This document shows positions 33,432 through 41,838 of a DNA stretch of 64,000 bases, piece by piece. The stretch is from Chitinophagaceae bacterium UBA4411. GTDB taxonomy: Bacteria > Bacteroidota > Bacteroidia > Chitinophagales > Chitinophagaceae. Made by a program: the position numbers and the translations under genes. The stretch spans positions 1 to 64,000 of the forward strand of contig DGQP01000008.1 in assembly GCA_002400415.1 (NCBI GenBank). The letters run 5' to 3'. Below the pieces are notes generated by a model. That model was not told where the DNA came from. It worked only from the letters and a program-made list of their open reading frames with translations, and did no database searches. Numbering within the stretch: position 1 is the first letter of the stretch; every line of letters starts with the position of its first letter.

Positions 33432-33821
33432 ATGCCTGCTAAGAAAAAATCATCTGCAAAACTGAAATCAGTAAAACCTTCCGGCAAAAGAGAGGAGAGT
33501 TTTTTTGAATTGGTCTATGAAGTAGCCCGGCAAATCCCCAAAGGCAGGGTGACTTCCTATGGCGCAATCGCAGCTTGTTTGGGTACCAACCTTTCGGCAA
33601 GAATGGTCGGTTGGGCAATGAACGGGGCCGGCAGGGTAAAACCAAAAGTGCCCGCTCACCGGGTGGTAAACAGGAAGGGCATGCTCAGCGGTAAGCATCA
33701 TTTTAAAACGCCCAACGCCATGGAAAATCTTTTGAAGAAAGAAGGCATCAAAGTGAAAAATGATACCGTGGTTGATTTTGATAAAAAATTCTGGGCCCCG
33801 GCTGAAGAACTTGGCTTCTGA
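33432..33821 (+). CDS. MGMT-like / alkyltransferase-like (ATL) DNA-binding protein
   Basis: 129 aa corresponding to the C-terminal DNA-binding domain of O6-methylguanine-DNA methyltransferase: FFELVYEVARQIPKGRVTSYGAIAACLGTNLSARMVGWAMNGAGRVKPKVPAHRVVNRKGMLSGKHHF. The alkyl-acceptor cysteine of the PCHRV motif is replaced by alanine (PAHRV, about residue 75), so it cannot accept an alkyl group. ATL proteins bind O6-alkylguanine and flag it for nucleotide excision repair. The basic N-terminal tail (AKKKSSAKLKSVKPSGK) suits DNA binding. Confidence 0.88.
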   Translation: MPAKKKSSAKLKSVKPSGKREESFFELVYEVARQIPKGRVTSYGAIAACLGTNLSARMVGWAMNGAGRVKPKVPAHRVVNRKGMLSGKHHFKTPNAMENLLKKEGIKVKNDTVVDFDKKFWAPAEELGF

Positions 33822-33860
33822 TTATGACCGGCTGGTAATGCCCGTTATTTTCGTATAGCT

Positions 33861-34280
33861 ATGGCAACACAAACCCCTTTCGACACACTCACCAACAGGC
33901 AAAAAGATATTTGCAGTTATGGCGGAGCTTTCGGCATACTTCTTTCGCTGACCTGTCTTATCCAGCATATCATGATTACTAATGCACACTGGCTTACTTT
34001 TATGTTGCTGGGTATTTACCTTTTTTCAGCGCTCAGTTTTTTCCTGCTCGCACTGCAGAAACATATTGCACCCCTGTTACTTATCATCAGTACAGGGTTA
34101 TCCTTTATTGCACAGGTGATCCTGATGCGGCATGCCTTATTCTCTTTAGTGGTGGTACTACTGCTGATGTACCATGTGGTGACAGTTGTAATAATCTATA
34201 CAGAGCAAATACCTGAGCGGCTTAAGCTGAAGGCCCAATTACTGAAAGAGGAAAAAGAAAATTGGCGAGATAAGATATAA
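33861..34280 (+). CDS. Hypothetical four-helix membrane protein (139 aa)
   Basis: 139 aa with four hydrophobic segments (SYGGAFGILLSLTCLIQHIM, WLTFMLLGIYLFSALSFFLLAL, IAPLLLIISTGLSFIAQVIL and FSLVVVLLLMYHVVTVVIIY) and a charged C-terminal cytoplasmic tail (RLKLKAQLLKEEKENWRDK). No family recognised. It stands 39 bp after the ATL gene and convergent with the DUF420 gene, 19 bp apart. Confidence 0.65.
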   Translation: MATQTPFDTLTNRQKDICSYGGAFGILLSLTCLIQHIMITNAHWLTFMLLGIYLFSALSFFLLALQKHIAPLLLIISTGLSFIAQVILMRHALFSLVVVLLLMYHVVTVVIIYTEQIPERLKLKAQLLKEEKENWRDKI

Positions 34281-34299
34281 ATCTTCTTTTCTTATCTGT

Positions 34300-34842
34300 C
34301 TACTTATAATACGGGCTGATCATCAGGTAAACAATCACCCCAGTCACCGCCACATAGAACCAGATGGGCCAGGTAATCTTCGCGAGTTTTTTATGCTGGG
34401 GCCATTCACCGGTCATAGCCCTGTAAGCCGTAAACAATATAAAAGGAAGTATCAGTCCTGCCAGCGGAATATGTGTAAACAGAACAATGTAGTAAATCGT
34501 CTTCATGGTTCCTTCTTCACCAAATTTGGTTTCCCCGGCAAAAAGATGGTGACAGATATAACTTACCAGGAAGAGAATAGAAAGTACCATTGCTGTCAAC
34601 ATCATCTTCTTGTGCAGCTCATACTTCTTGTTCTTTACGGCCACCAGCGCTGCCACTAACAAAACAGCCACACAGGAATTAATTACTGCGTTAATCATGG
34701 CAAACAGGTGCACATCAAAACCAAGGTTCACTTGCAGGGTAATCCGTCCCAGGGCCACGACCGCAATAAAAACGATCGCCGAAAAAGTGAAGATCAGCCC
34801 TCTTGCTTTGCTATCATTTTTTTTCCACGCCGCTTGTAACAT
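34300..34842 (-). CDS. DUF420 domain-containing membrane protein
   Basis: 180 aa from the ATG at 34842 (the frame extends upstream into the SCO1 coding sequence). Five to six membrane segments with conserved histidines: FDVHLFAMINAVINSCVAVLLVAALVA, KYELHKKMMLTAMVLSILFLVSYICHHLF, IVLFTHIPLAGLILPFILFTAYRAMTGEWPQHKKLAKITWPIWFYVAVTGVIVYLM. DUF420 members occur beside cytochrome oxidase genes and are thought to help oxidase maturation; the mechanism is not known. It overlaps the end of SCO1 by 29 bp, so the two are translationally coupled. Confidence 0.88.
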   Translation of the reverse strand: MLQAAWKKNDSKARGLIFTFSAIVFIAVVALGRITLQVNLGFDVHLFAMINAVINSCVAVLLVAALVAVKNKKYELHKKMMLTAMVLSILFLVSYICHHLFAGETKFGEEGTMKTIYYIVLFTHIPLAGLILPFILFTAYRAMTGEWPQHKKLAKITWPIWFYVAVTGVIVYLMISPYYK

Positions 34843-35641
34843 CCGTATTCTTTTTTCTGAGTAAATAAAATAAAAATCCAACTAAGGCAATGGCTACCAG
34901 GAAAACGACGGCCATCAGCTGCAGTTTACCAGCCAGGAAACTTTCTCTTCCGGGATTTTTCTCCATGGTCAGCATTACCAGGTTGCGGGAAAGATCAGCC
35001 AGGGATGCAGAATCAAGTCCATCATAATATCCCCTCACATGCCGCATACTGTCAATCAGTATAAACTTATCGCTATGCACAAAGTTGGTGTCAATGACAC
35101 CGCCATCTTCCACACCCACCTTTATTTCGTTTAATGCCAGGTCATAGATCGTTTTTTTATCTCCTGTCAATAACCACCATTTTTCCGGATCTACCTGGAA
35201 ACGGTCGGCCCAGTACTTTAACCGCTCCACGGAATCTCTCTCGGGGTCGATGCTGAAAGAGATAAAATGCACCAGGTCATTGGTTTTATCACCCACACGT
35301 TTCCCGTTATGGATGGACTCCTGTAACCGGCGCATATTACGTGTCATTGGCGGGCAGATGGTGGGGCAATGTGTGAAGAAAAAATCAGCAACTACTATTT
35401 TCCCCTTCAGGCTGTCCCAGGTAATCGTTTGCCCCAGTTGGTTGGTCAAAGAAAAATCAGCCAGTTTATGCCAGGCCGTATCAGAATATTGTTTCCCCTT
35501 CTCTGTTCTTGTAACTACCGAATCCGGCAGGTAATGCCGGGGCATTAATACGTTTGAATCGCTGTAGCTCTTCACAATAAAATAGCCCAGCAGGGGAAGC
35601 AGCAGGGCAATCAGTATGGCATATAATGCATTCTTGTTCAC
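34814..35641 (-). CDS. SCO1/SenC family copper chaperone
   Basis: 275 aa with a GTG start at 35641 that places the membrane anchor (ALYAILIALLLPLLGYFIV) at the N-terminus. A TTG at 35698 lies in the terminator hairpin and is unlikely. The thioredoxin-like domain has the copper-binding CxxxC in VADFFFTHCPTICPPMTRNM and the third ligand His in DTNFVHSDKFILID. It delivers copper to, or reduces, the CuA site of oxidase subunit II (ctaC at 40718). A second hydrophobic stretch (LQLMAVVFLVAIALVGFLFYLL) near the C-terminus gives a second anchor, unusual for Sco. Confidence 0.88.
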   Translation of the reverse strand: MNKNALYAILIALLLPLLGYFIVKSYSDSNVLMPRHYLPDSVVTRTEKGKQYSDTAWHKLADFSLTNQLGQTITWDSLKGKIVVADFFFTHCPTICPPMTRNMRRLQESIHNGKRVGDKTNDLVHFISFSIDPERDSVERLKYWADRFQVDPEKWWLLTGDKKTIYDLALNEIKVGVEDGGVIDTNFVHSDKFILIDSMRHVRGYYDGLDSASLADLSRNLVMLTMEKNPGRESFLAGKLQLMAVVFLVAIALVGFLFYLLRKKNTDVTSGVEKK

Positions 35642-35689
35642 GGGTTCATTTTTCTGATGAGCAACTTTATTCCTGCCGGCAGCAGGGTA

Positions 35690-35743
35690 TAAAATCAAAA
35701 ACCATTGTCCTGCTAATAACGGTTCAGCTAAGACAATGGTTTT
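35690..35743 (-). terminator. Terminator after the cytochrome oxidase operon
   Basis: On the minus strand AAAACCATTGTC and GACAATGGTTTT form a perfect 12-bp stem (35698-35709 with 35732-35743) around a 22-nt loop, followed by TGATTTTAT. It lies 26 bp after the subunit IV stop codon and before SCO1, so it should end or attenuate the act-cta transcript there. Confidence 0.65.
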
Positions 35744-35768
35744 GGTAAGAAATTTCTATCCTTATCTT

Positions 35769-36254
35769 CTATTGTTTGCCACCGGCATCAGCAGGCTTTT
35801 CTTCTGCACTATGATGCTTGGCCGGCATGGTCGATTCCTGGAAATGTTTATCGTATTTATTCCGCAGATTTTTATAGGAGTTACCATCGGCAATAAAAGC
35901 AATGATAAACCAGATAAACAGCATCAGCGGCACCACGATTGTCATGATCATATTCCGGATTTCATCACCCAGGTGCATGAATACCGATACGATATAATAT
36001 GCTTTCGCTAAGGTGAGGATACAAACAGCGCCTTTGAACATCAGCACCAGCAATGCACTCGGGTTTTCCCCTTTGTGAATAGTGTATATCGCCAGGCCGA
36101 TCGCCAGCTCAATGATGGTGATCACGGATAACAGGATCGTTGTCTTCCGGACCTTCTTCTTAAAAGTCGCATCATCGGTATGTTCATAAAAGCTCACTTC
36201 CGGGTAGGCGGCCGAAGAAGAAATATGTTGTGTTGGATCAAAATGAGTACTCAT
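35769..36254 (-). CDS. Cytochrome c oxidase subunit IV family protein
   Basis: 161 aa. Three membrane helices (TTILLSVITIIELAIGLAIYTI, ALLVLMFKGAVCILTLAKAYYIVSVFMHLG, IVVPLMLFIWFIIAFIADG) follow a polar N-terminus. The pattern LAKAYYIVSVFMHLGDE is typical of the prokaryotic subunit IV (CtaF/CyoD-like) family. It is a small structural subunit of the heme-copper oxidase. Last gene of the cta block, 24 bp after subunit III, followed by the terminator. Confidence 0.88.
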   Translation of the reverse strand: MSTHFDPTQHISSSAAYPEVSFYEHTDDATFKKKVRKTTILLSVITIIELAIGLAIYTIHKGENPSALLVLMFKGAVCILTLAKAYYIVSVFMHLGDEIRNMIMTIVVPLMLFIWFIIAFIADGNSYKNLRNKYDKHFQESTMPAKHHSAEEKPADAGGKQ

Positions 36255-36278
36255 AATCTGTATAGCTTCAAAAGTTAA

Positions 36279-37151
36279 TTAAATAAGATAAAAACAAAGG
36301 AATACGAATACCCAAACCAGGTCTACAAAGTGCCAGTACAAACCTGCTTTTTCGATCATCAGGTAATGCCCTCTTTTCTGGAATATATCTTTTTGGGTCA
36401 TGATCAGCATCACGATATTGATGACCACACCGGAGAATACGTGGAAGCCATGGAAACCGGTGATGCCATAAAAATAACCACCGAAAGCCACAGGCCCGTT
36501 TTCCCGGATATGCAGGTCAGCTGCATTAACCATACTCATCAGTTTCTCCTGCGACATACCGGCTAATTGCTCGTGTGAAAAAGAATGGTCATGTGAGCTT
36601 ATTAACTGTACTAATGTCTCATGCGATGTATTCTTGAGCGCATCAGCTACTGCAGAGGCAGAAGCAAGATCACCCCATGGATTTACTGCTGTTGTTTGTC
36701 CCACCATTTTGATCTGTCCGTCAATCAAAGTAGCATGTTCACCGGTGATCAGGTGATGCCATTCCCATGCCTGGCAGCTTAAGAAGGCCAGGCCACCCAC
36801 AATCGTCCATGCCAGCCATTTTACAACAGCCTGTTTATCTCCCTTATGCCCGGCATGTACAGCCAGCACCATGGTAACAGAACTGATGATGAGGATAAAG
36901 GTCATCACACTCACGAAAGCCAGTGGCAGGTTAGCATGACCGGCGCCGGGAAATGCGTTAAAGACTACATTCGGGTCCGGCCAGAAGTTCTGGCTGAAAC
37001 GGATAGAACCATAAGAGATCAGGAATGCACCAAAGGTGAACGCATCACTCATCAAGAAATACCACATCATCAATTTACCATACTCCATGTTGAAGGGGCT
37101 TTTACCGCCACTCCACCATTTCGTCTGATGCACATTTGCTGTTGTCGCCAT
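36279..37151 (-). CDS. ctaE: Cytochrome c oxidase subunit III (second copy, long)
   Basis: 290 aa from the ATG at 37151. An upstream in-frame extension covers the end of the preceding gene and is rejected. Membrane segments include MMWYFLMSDAFTFGAFLISYGSIRFS, LPLAFVSVMTFILIISSVTMVLAVHAGHKG, VVKWLAWTIVGGLAFLSCQAWEWHHL and the C-terminal FYGITGFHGFHVFSGVVINIVMLIM ... LYWHFVDLVWVFVFLCFYLI, the subunit III signature. An 80-residue hydrophilic insertion (residues about 140-220), rich in His, Ser and Asp, separates the two halves. It assembles with CtaC and CtaD. Confidence 0.9.
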   Translation of the reverse strand: MATTANVHQTKWWSGGKSPFNMEYGKLMMWYFLMSDAFTFGAFLISYGSIRFSQNFWPDPNVVFNAFPGAGHANLPLAFVSVMTFILIISSVTMVLAVHAGHKGDKQAVVKWLAWTIVGGLAFLSCQAWEWHHLITGEHATLIDGQIKMVGQTTAVNPWGDLASASAVADALKNTSHETLVQLISSHDHSFSHEQLAGMSQEKLMSMVNAADLHIRENGPVAFGGYFYGITGFHGFHVFSGVVINIVMLIMTQKDIFQKRGHYLMIEKAGLYWHFVDLVWVFVFLCFYLI

Positions 37152-37188
37152 GTTTGTTGTCTTTATTAATTCTTTATACTCTATACTA

Positions 37189-37755
37189 TTAACCGATAAT
37201 GAGGAAGAATACCAGCAGGTAGATCCATAATCCATCTACAAAATGCCAGTAGGTTGCTGCCACCTCCACCGGTACTGAACTATACGTTTTCGTTTTTCCA
37301 AAAAATGCTTTGATGAACATCACGATCAAAGCAACGATACCACCCAGCACATGCAATGCATGCAAACCAAAGATCACATAAAGGAATTGTCCGCCTCCTG
37401 CTCCTTTAAAGGTTATTTGCTGGTTCCACAACTCTCCGAACCCTAACCACTGAAACACGATAAAAAGAACTCCCAGTACCAGCGTCGTTGCAATCAGCGA
37501 CCTGTACCTGCCCATCTCCCGCTGCTGAAAAGCCCGCAGTGCCATTTGAATGGCCAGGCTGCTCAGCAGAATCGCCACAGTTGAATACCAAAAGAACTTC
37601 GGCATTTCCTTCACCCCCTGCCAGTTGGCCTGGTTGCTTTTTACGATAAAAGCACTGGTCAGGCCGGCAAACATCATCAGGATGCTTGCGATAGCAACCC
37701 ACAAGGTGAACTTGTGCGGATGAAGTTTTTTTCTTTGTTCAGTCACGATATCCAT
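37189..37755 (-). CDS. Cytochrome c oxidase subunit III (first copy, short)
   Basis: 188 aa with five membrane segments: FTLWVAIASILMMFAGLTSAFIV, FFWYSTVAILLSSLAIQMAL, SLIATTLVLGVLFIVFQWLGFGELW, FLYVIFGLHALHVLGGIVALIVMFI and AATYWHFVDGLWIYLLVFFLI. The last two carry the HALHVLGG and YWHFVDGLW motifs of subunit III. It is shorter than its neighbour because it lacks the insertion. Two tandem subunit III genes are usual in Bacteroidota caa3-like clusters. It follows ctaB by 16 bp. Confidence 0.9.
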   Translation of the reverse strand: MDIVTEQRKKLHPHKFTLWVAIASILMMFAGLTSAFIVKSNQANWQGVKEMPKFFWYSTVAILLSSLAIQMALRAFQQREMGRYRSLIATTLVLGVLFIVFQWLGFGELWNQQITFKGAGGGQFLYVIFGLHALHVLGGIVALIVMFIKAFFGKTKTYSSVPVEVAATYWHFVDGLWIYLLVFFLIIG

Positions 37756-37771
37756 CTCACTTTTATTGTTA

Positions 37772-38647
37772 TCAAGCTTTACTCATTAATAAGGCCAGCA
37801 ATACCACCGGCAAGTACATATAACTTCCAAACATCACTCTCCTGGCGGAACTCACATCCATCTTTTTGTATAGACTGATACAGCGCCAGAGCATAAAAAA
37901 ATTCGCCAGCAATATCAGGATCAAACTTGTTATCCCGGTTACTCCATCATAGGTGCTCATTCCTGTAAAATAGGGCAACACTGTGACCGGGAACAACAAC
38001 AGGGAATACATGATCGTCTGCAGTGCCGTGAACTTTGTCGGGCCTTCATCAGCAGGTAATAATTTAAACCCTACGGATGAATAGTCCCGGTGCGCCACCC
38101 AGGCAATCGCCCAGAAATGGGGAAACTGCCAGAAAAACTGGAAGGCAAACAAAATCCAGCCCCCGGTTGACAACTGGTCATCTCCCGCTGTCCAGCCGAT
38201 CAAACAAGGCAATGCTCCCGGAACGGCCCCCATCAATACCGCAATTGAATTGATTTTCTTCAATGGCGTATAAATAAAAGCATACAGGAACAAACTAAAT
38301 GCTGCCAAACCCGCCGACAACCAGTTGAAATAATAACCCAGGATAAAAACACCCAGCGCACCGGTTATGATAGCGAAGACCCAGCCTTCTGTTACACTCA
38401 TCCTTCCTGCCGCCACCGGCCTGGTGGAAGTCCGCTTCATTTGTGCATCGGTATCTTTTTCAACTACCTGGTTGATGGCATTGGCACTGCCTGTTACCAG
38501 CATCCCACCTGCAAAGAGCAAAACGATCATCACCCAGTCATACTCCACCACTTTCGGCGCCAGCAGGTAACTGATCACACTGCTGAACACCACCATTATA
38601 CTCAGCGAAAGTTTGATTAACTGTAAATAATCTTTAATCTTCCTCAT
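37772..38647 (-). CDS. ctaB: Heme O synthase (protoheme IX farnesyltransferase)
   Basis: 291 aa with about nine membrane helices. A UbiA-family prenyltransferase that adds a farnesyl group to heme B to make heme O, the substrate of CtaA (10883-11953). Both Asp-rich motifs are present: NAINQVVEKDTDAQMKRTSTRPVAAGRMS (N..x..DxxxDxxMxRTxxRP) and AHRDYSSVGFKLLP; YTPLKKINSIAVLMGAVPGALPCLIGWTA is a further family mark. The position between ctaD and subunit III couples heme maturation with oxidase synthesis. About 210 bp with hairpin repeats separate it from ctaD. Confidence 0.93.
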   Translation of the reverse strand: MRKIKDYLQLIKLSLSIMVVFSSVISYLLAPKVVEYDWVMIVLLFAGGMLVTGSANAINQVVEKDTDAQMKRTSTRPVAAGRMSVTEGWVFAIITGALGVFILGYYFNWLSAGLAAFSLFLYAFIYTPLKKINSIAVLMGAVPGALPCLIGWTAGDDQLSTGGWILFAFQFFWQFPHFWAIAWVAHRDYSSVGFKLLPADEGPTKFTALQTIMYSLLLFPVTVLPYFTGMSTYDGVTGITSLILILLANFFMLWRCISLYKKMDVSSARRVMFGSYMYLPVVLLALLMSKA

Positions 38648-38811
38648 CTCACTTTCGCTTATTATATAAAGAACATAAAAATTATGTTCCCAACATCTGT
38701 TCTTCTGTCAACTTCGTTGCGTCGCACCCTTGTACTTCCTGTTCACTGCTTAGCTTGTCAATGTATCAGCTATTATAACGTCTTTCACTTTTCAAAAACA
38801 GGCTCTCATAA

Positions 38812-38860
38812 GCCCCTCCTGCGGAGGGCCTGCCTGCCGGTAGGCAGGGTTTGGGTAGGC
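38812..38860. repeat. Tandem hairpin repeat between ctaD and ctaB
   Basis: Two adjacent hairpins, CCCTCC-tgc-GGAGGG (38814-38828) and CCTGCCT-6 nt-AGGCAGG (38829-38848), then TTTGGGTAGGC, butting onto the ctaD stop codon at 38861. A CTGCCGGCAG fragment of similar type lies at 59815-59824. There is no T-run, so it is not a standard terminator; it may stabilise the 3' end of the upstream message. The rest of 38648-38811 shows nothing. Confidence 0.6.
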
Positions 38861-40672
38861 CTAGTGCTTACTTTCATTTGCACCAATCGGTTCTGTCTGC
38901 GGAATGAAATCTCTTCCGTCTTTACCGTAATCATAAGGCCACCTGTGTACTTCAGGAATTTCTCCCACCCAGTTACCGTGACCCGGGCGGATCGGCGTTG
39001 TCCATTCCAGTGTGTTAGCGCCCCATGGATTTTGCGTTGTTACTTTTCTTCCCTTGAAAATAGAATAGAAGAAATTGAACACAAACATCAGTTGCACTGC
39101 AAATACGATGATGGAAACAACTGTGATCATTTTATCGAGGTCGCCAAACTGGTTGAATGAAACCCAGCCGCTTTTATCGAGGTAACGGCGTGGCATACCC
39201 GCCAGCCCTTCATAGTGCATAGGCCAGAAGATCAGGTAAGCACCCACCATGGTTACCCAGAAGTGGATATATCCTAATGTACTATTCAGGTAGCGGCCAA
39301 ACATTTTCGGGAACCAGTGATACACACCGGCAAACATGCCGAAGAAGGAAGCCACACCCATTACAATATGGAAGTGAGCCACCACGAACATGGTATCGTG
39401 CAGGTGAATATCGATGGTTGAATTACCCAGGAAAATACCTGTCAAACCACCGGAGATAAATAAGCTCACAAAACCGATCGCAAACAACATCGCGGGTGTA
39501 AAGCGGATATTACCCCTCCACAATGTGGTGAGCCAGTTGAATACCTTGATAGCTGATGGTACCGCGATCAATAACGTCAGTAACACGAAGATCGAACCCA
39601 GGAAAGGATTGAGGCCGGTTACAAACATATGGTGTGCCCAAACCAGGAAGGCAAGGATAGCAATGGCAAATAAAGAACCCAGCATCGCCATATAGCCGAA
39701 GATCGGTTTGCGTGAATTCACGGACATGATCTCTGATACCATACCCATGGCAGGTAACAGGATGATATATACTTCAGGGTGACCGAGGAACCAGAACAAG
39801 TGCTGGAACAGGATTGCACTACCACCTTCGTTGGGTAATACTTCACCATTCACCACGATATCACTCAGGAAGAAGCTGGTGCCGAGATTCCTGTCAAACA
39901 ATAATAAGATGGCGCCGGATAATAAAACAGGGAAAGACAATACGCCTAACACAGCTGTAAAGAACATGGCCCAGATAGTAAGCGGCATTCTTGTCATGCT
40001 CATACCCTTGGTACGCATGTTCAAAATGGTGGAGATATAGTTAAGACCACCCAGTAATGAAGAAACAATGAACATTGCCATACTCACCAGCCAGAGATCC
40101 ATACCCAGTTTAGAGCCCTGCGATGCCTGGCCCAGGGCACTCAATGGCGGATAAATGGTCCAGCCGCCGGCTGCAGGGCCTGTCTGAATGAATAAAGAGG
40201 ACATCATAATCACACTGGCGAGGAAGAAGAACCAGTAAGACAACATATTCAGCATGGGCGATGCCATATCCCTGGCGCCGATCTGCAATGGAATAAGAAT
40301 GTTGGCGAATGTGCCGCTCAATCCTGCTGTCAATACAAAGAACACCAATACTGTTCCGTGCATCGTTACCAGTGCATAATAAAATTCAGGCTGTATCTGC
40401 CCGCCTTTTGCCCAATGACCGAAAAAGGTTTCCAGTATCGGGAAGGATTGGTCAGGATAACCTAACTGCAACCGGAACAACACCGAGAACAATCCACCCA
40501 CGATGGCCCAGATGATACCGGTAATCAGGAACTGCTTACCGATGGTCTTGTGGTCCATGCTAAAGATGTACTTGCTGATGAAAGTCTCTTTATGATGACC
40601 ACCTCCATGTTCATCGTGATGGACATCATGCGTTGTTACCACTTCAGGATGTACAGACATTGATTCGCTCAT
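38861..40672 (-). CDS. ctaD: Cytochrome c oxidase subunit I
   Basis: 603 aa with about 12 membrane helices. Catalytic subunit carrying heme a and the heme a3-CuB site. Ligands visible: His in TMHGTVLVFFVLTAGLSGTFANI (low-spin heme), FWFLGHPEVYIILLPAMG (CuB His and the cross-linked Tyr), WAHHMFVTG (two CuB His) and HDTMFVVAHFHIVMG (a3 and a ligands). The HPEVY..LLP form points to an A-type oxidase. The His-rich N-terminal tail (HDVHHDEHGGGHHKE) precedes the first helix. Cytochrome c is oxidised, oxygen reduced and protons pumped. It follows ctaC by 45 bp. Confidence 0.95.
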   Translation of the reverse strand: MSESMSVHPEVVTTHDVHHDEHGGGHHKETFISKYIFSMDHKTIGKQFLITGIIWAIVGGLFSVLFRLQLGYPDQSFPILETFFGHWAKGGQIQPEFYYALVTMHGTVLVFFVLTAGLSGTFANILIPLQIGARDMASPMLNMLSYWFFFLASVIMMSSLFIQTGPAAGGWTIYPPLSALGQASQGSKLGMDLWLVSMAMFIVSSLLGGLNYISTILNMRTKGMSMTRMPLTIWAMFFTAVLGVLSFPVLLSGAILLLFDRNLGTSFFLSDIVVNGEVLPNEGGSAILFQHLFWFLGHPEVYIILLPAMGMVSEIMSVNSRKPIFGYMAMLGSLFAIAILAFLVWAHHMFVTGLNPFLGSIFVLLTLLIAVPSAIKVFNWLTTLWRGNIRFTPAMLFAIGFVSLFISGGLTGIFLGNSTIDIHLHDTMFVVAHFHIVMGVASFFGMFAGVYHWFPKMFGRYLNSTLGYIHFWVTMVGAYLIFWPMHYEGLAGMPRRYLDKSGWVSFNQFGDLDKMITVVSIIVFAVQLMFVFNFFYSIFKGRKVTTQNPWGANTLEWTTPIRPGHGNWVGEIPEVHRWPYDYGKDGRDFIPQTEPIGANESKH

Positions 40673-40717
40673 AATCGTATCGTTTACCGCAGGTTTTAGT
40701 AACTGCGTTTCTATTAA

Positions 40718-41779
40718 TTATTTTATTACCTGTGCAATTACCGAATCCTTCAGGATACCGGGTGCAGTTGCTGAATCTTTAGCCGGTTCCATTTTTTTGG
40801 CCGGGGCAACCTTAGCATATTGCGGATCTTTCTTTGCCAGCCAGGCATCGAACTCTTCCTGTGTTTCCACGACAATTTCACCTCTCATACTCCAGTGACC
40901 TTTACCACACATCTGGTCGCAGGAAATCTCATATACGAAATCAGGGTTCTTCGTTTCTTTCTTCATATCGGCCGTGGTCTTTGTAGGCGTGAACCACATG
41001 GTGGTCGGCGTACCCGGAACAGCGTCCATTTTCATACGGAAATGTGCCAGGCCCACATCGTGAATCACGTCTTTTGCACCGATAATCAGTTTTACCGGCT
41101 TATTCACCACCAGGTGCATGGGCTCACCACTTACATAAATATCATCATGATTGGCGGGATCATCCCACAACTGTCCCAACGGATTATTTTTAGCATCGCT
41201 GATCTCTTTGAAATATTTTTTACCGAACACCTTATCAGCCCCGGGATAGCGGTATTCCCATTTAAACTGGCTGCCCACCACTTCCACCTGCATAGCGTCT
41301 TTGGGAGCTTCCCCGGTTATTTTAAACCAATAGAAGATACCAAAACCAACCAGCACTGTTAACGTGATAGCGGGGATCACGGTCCAGATCACTTCCAATT
41401 TATTATTATGCGGGTAATAGAAAGCTTTCCGCGTGTCAGATTCCTGGTATTTGTAAGAAAACCAGAATAATGCCACCTGCGTAATCACAAACACGATAAA
41501 AGTCAGCGCCAGTGTGATATAAAGCATCCTGTCCACCAGCACTCCATGATCAGAAGCGGGTGCACCCAGGATCTTTCCTTTCAATTGTTCATTGCAATAG
41601 TATACACCAATCAGTCCCGCAATCAGGAACACCAGCAGCAGGAAGCCGTTGATCTTGTTGGTTTGTTTACGGGATCTTTCCTCACCCCTCAGGATGGCTA
41701 CATATTCGCTGGCCTTGGCTATCTGGAAAGTGACCAGGAAACCGAGGGCCAGTATCGCTACAATGAAAACTGTTTGCAT
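40718..41779 (-). CDS. ctaC: Cytochrome c oxidase subunit II (CuA)
   Basis: 353 aa. An N-terminal hydrophobic stretch and the two subunit II membrane hairpin helices (GFLLLVFLIAGLIGVYYC; LYITLALTFIVFVITQVALFWFSY), then NKLEVIWTVIPAITLTVLVGFGIFYWF and the periplasmic cupredoxin domain. CuA ligands: His in IHDVGLAHFRMKMDAVPG and the loop CDQMCGKGHWSM (Cys, Cys, His, Met). EVVGSQFKWEYRYPGADKVFGKKY is the family core. A C-terminal 40-residue Lys/Ala/Pro tail has no heme motif, so electrons come from a separate cytochrome such as ActE. Confidence 0.94.
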   Translation of the reverse strand: MQTVFIVAILALGFLVTFQIAKASEYVAILRGEERSRKQTNKINGFLLLVFLIAGLIGVYYCNEQLKGKILGAPASDHGVLVDRMLYITLALTFIVFVITQVALFWFSYKYQESDTRKAFYYPHNNKLEVIWTVIPAITLTVLVGFGIFYWFKITGEAPKDAMQVEVVGSQFKWEYRYPGADKVFGKKYFKEISDAKNNPLGQLWDDPANHDDIYVSGEPMHLVVNKPVKLIIGAKDVIHDVGLAHFRMKMDAVPGTPTTMWFTPTKTTADMKKETKNPDFVYEISCDQMCGKGHWSMRGEIVVETQEEFDAWLAKKDPQYAKVAPAKKMEPAKDSATAPGILKDSVIAQVIK

Positions 41780-41838
41780 AAACTATAATTCAATTTTTAT
41801 CTTCCTGATTAACTACTCAAATGGTTAACGATATCTGA

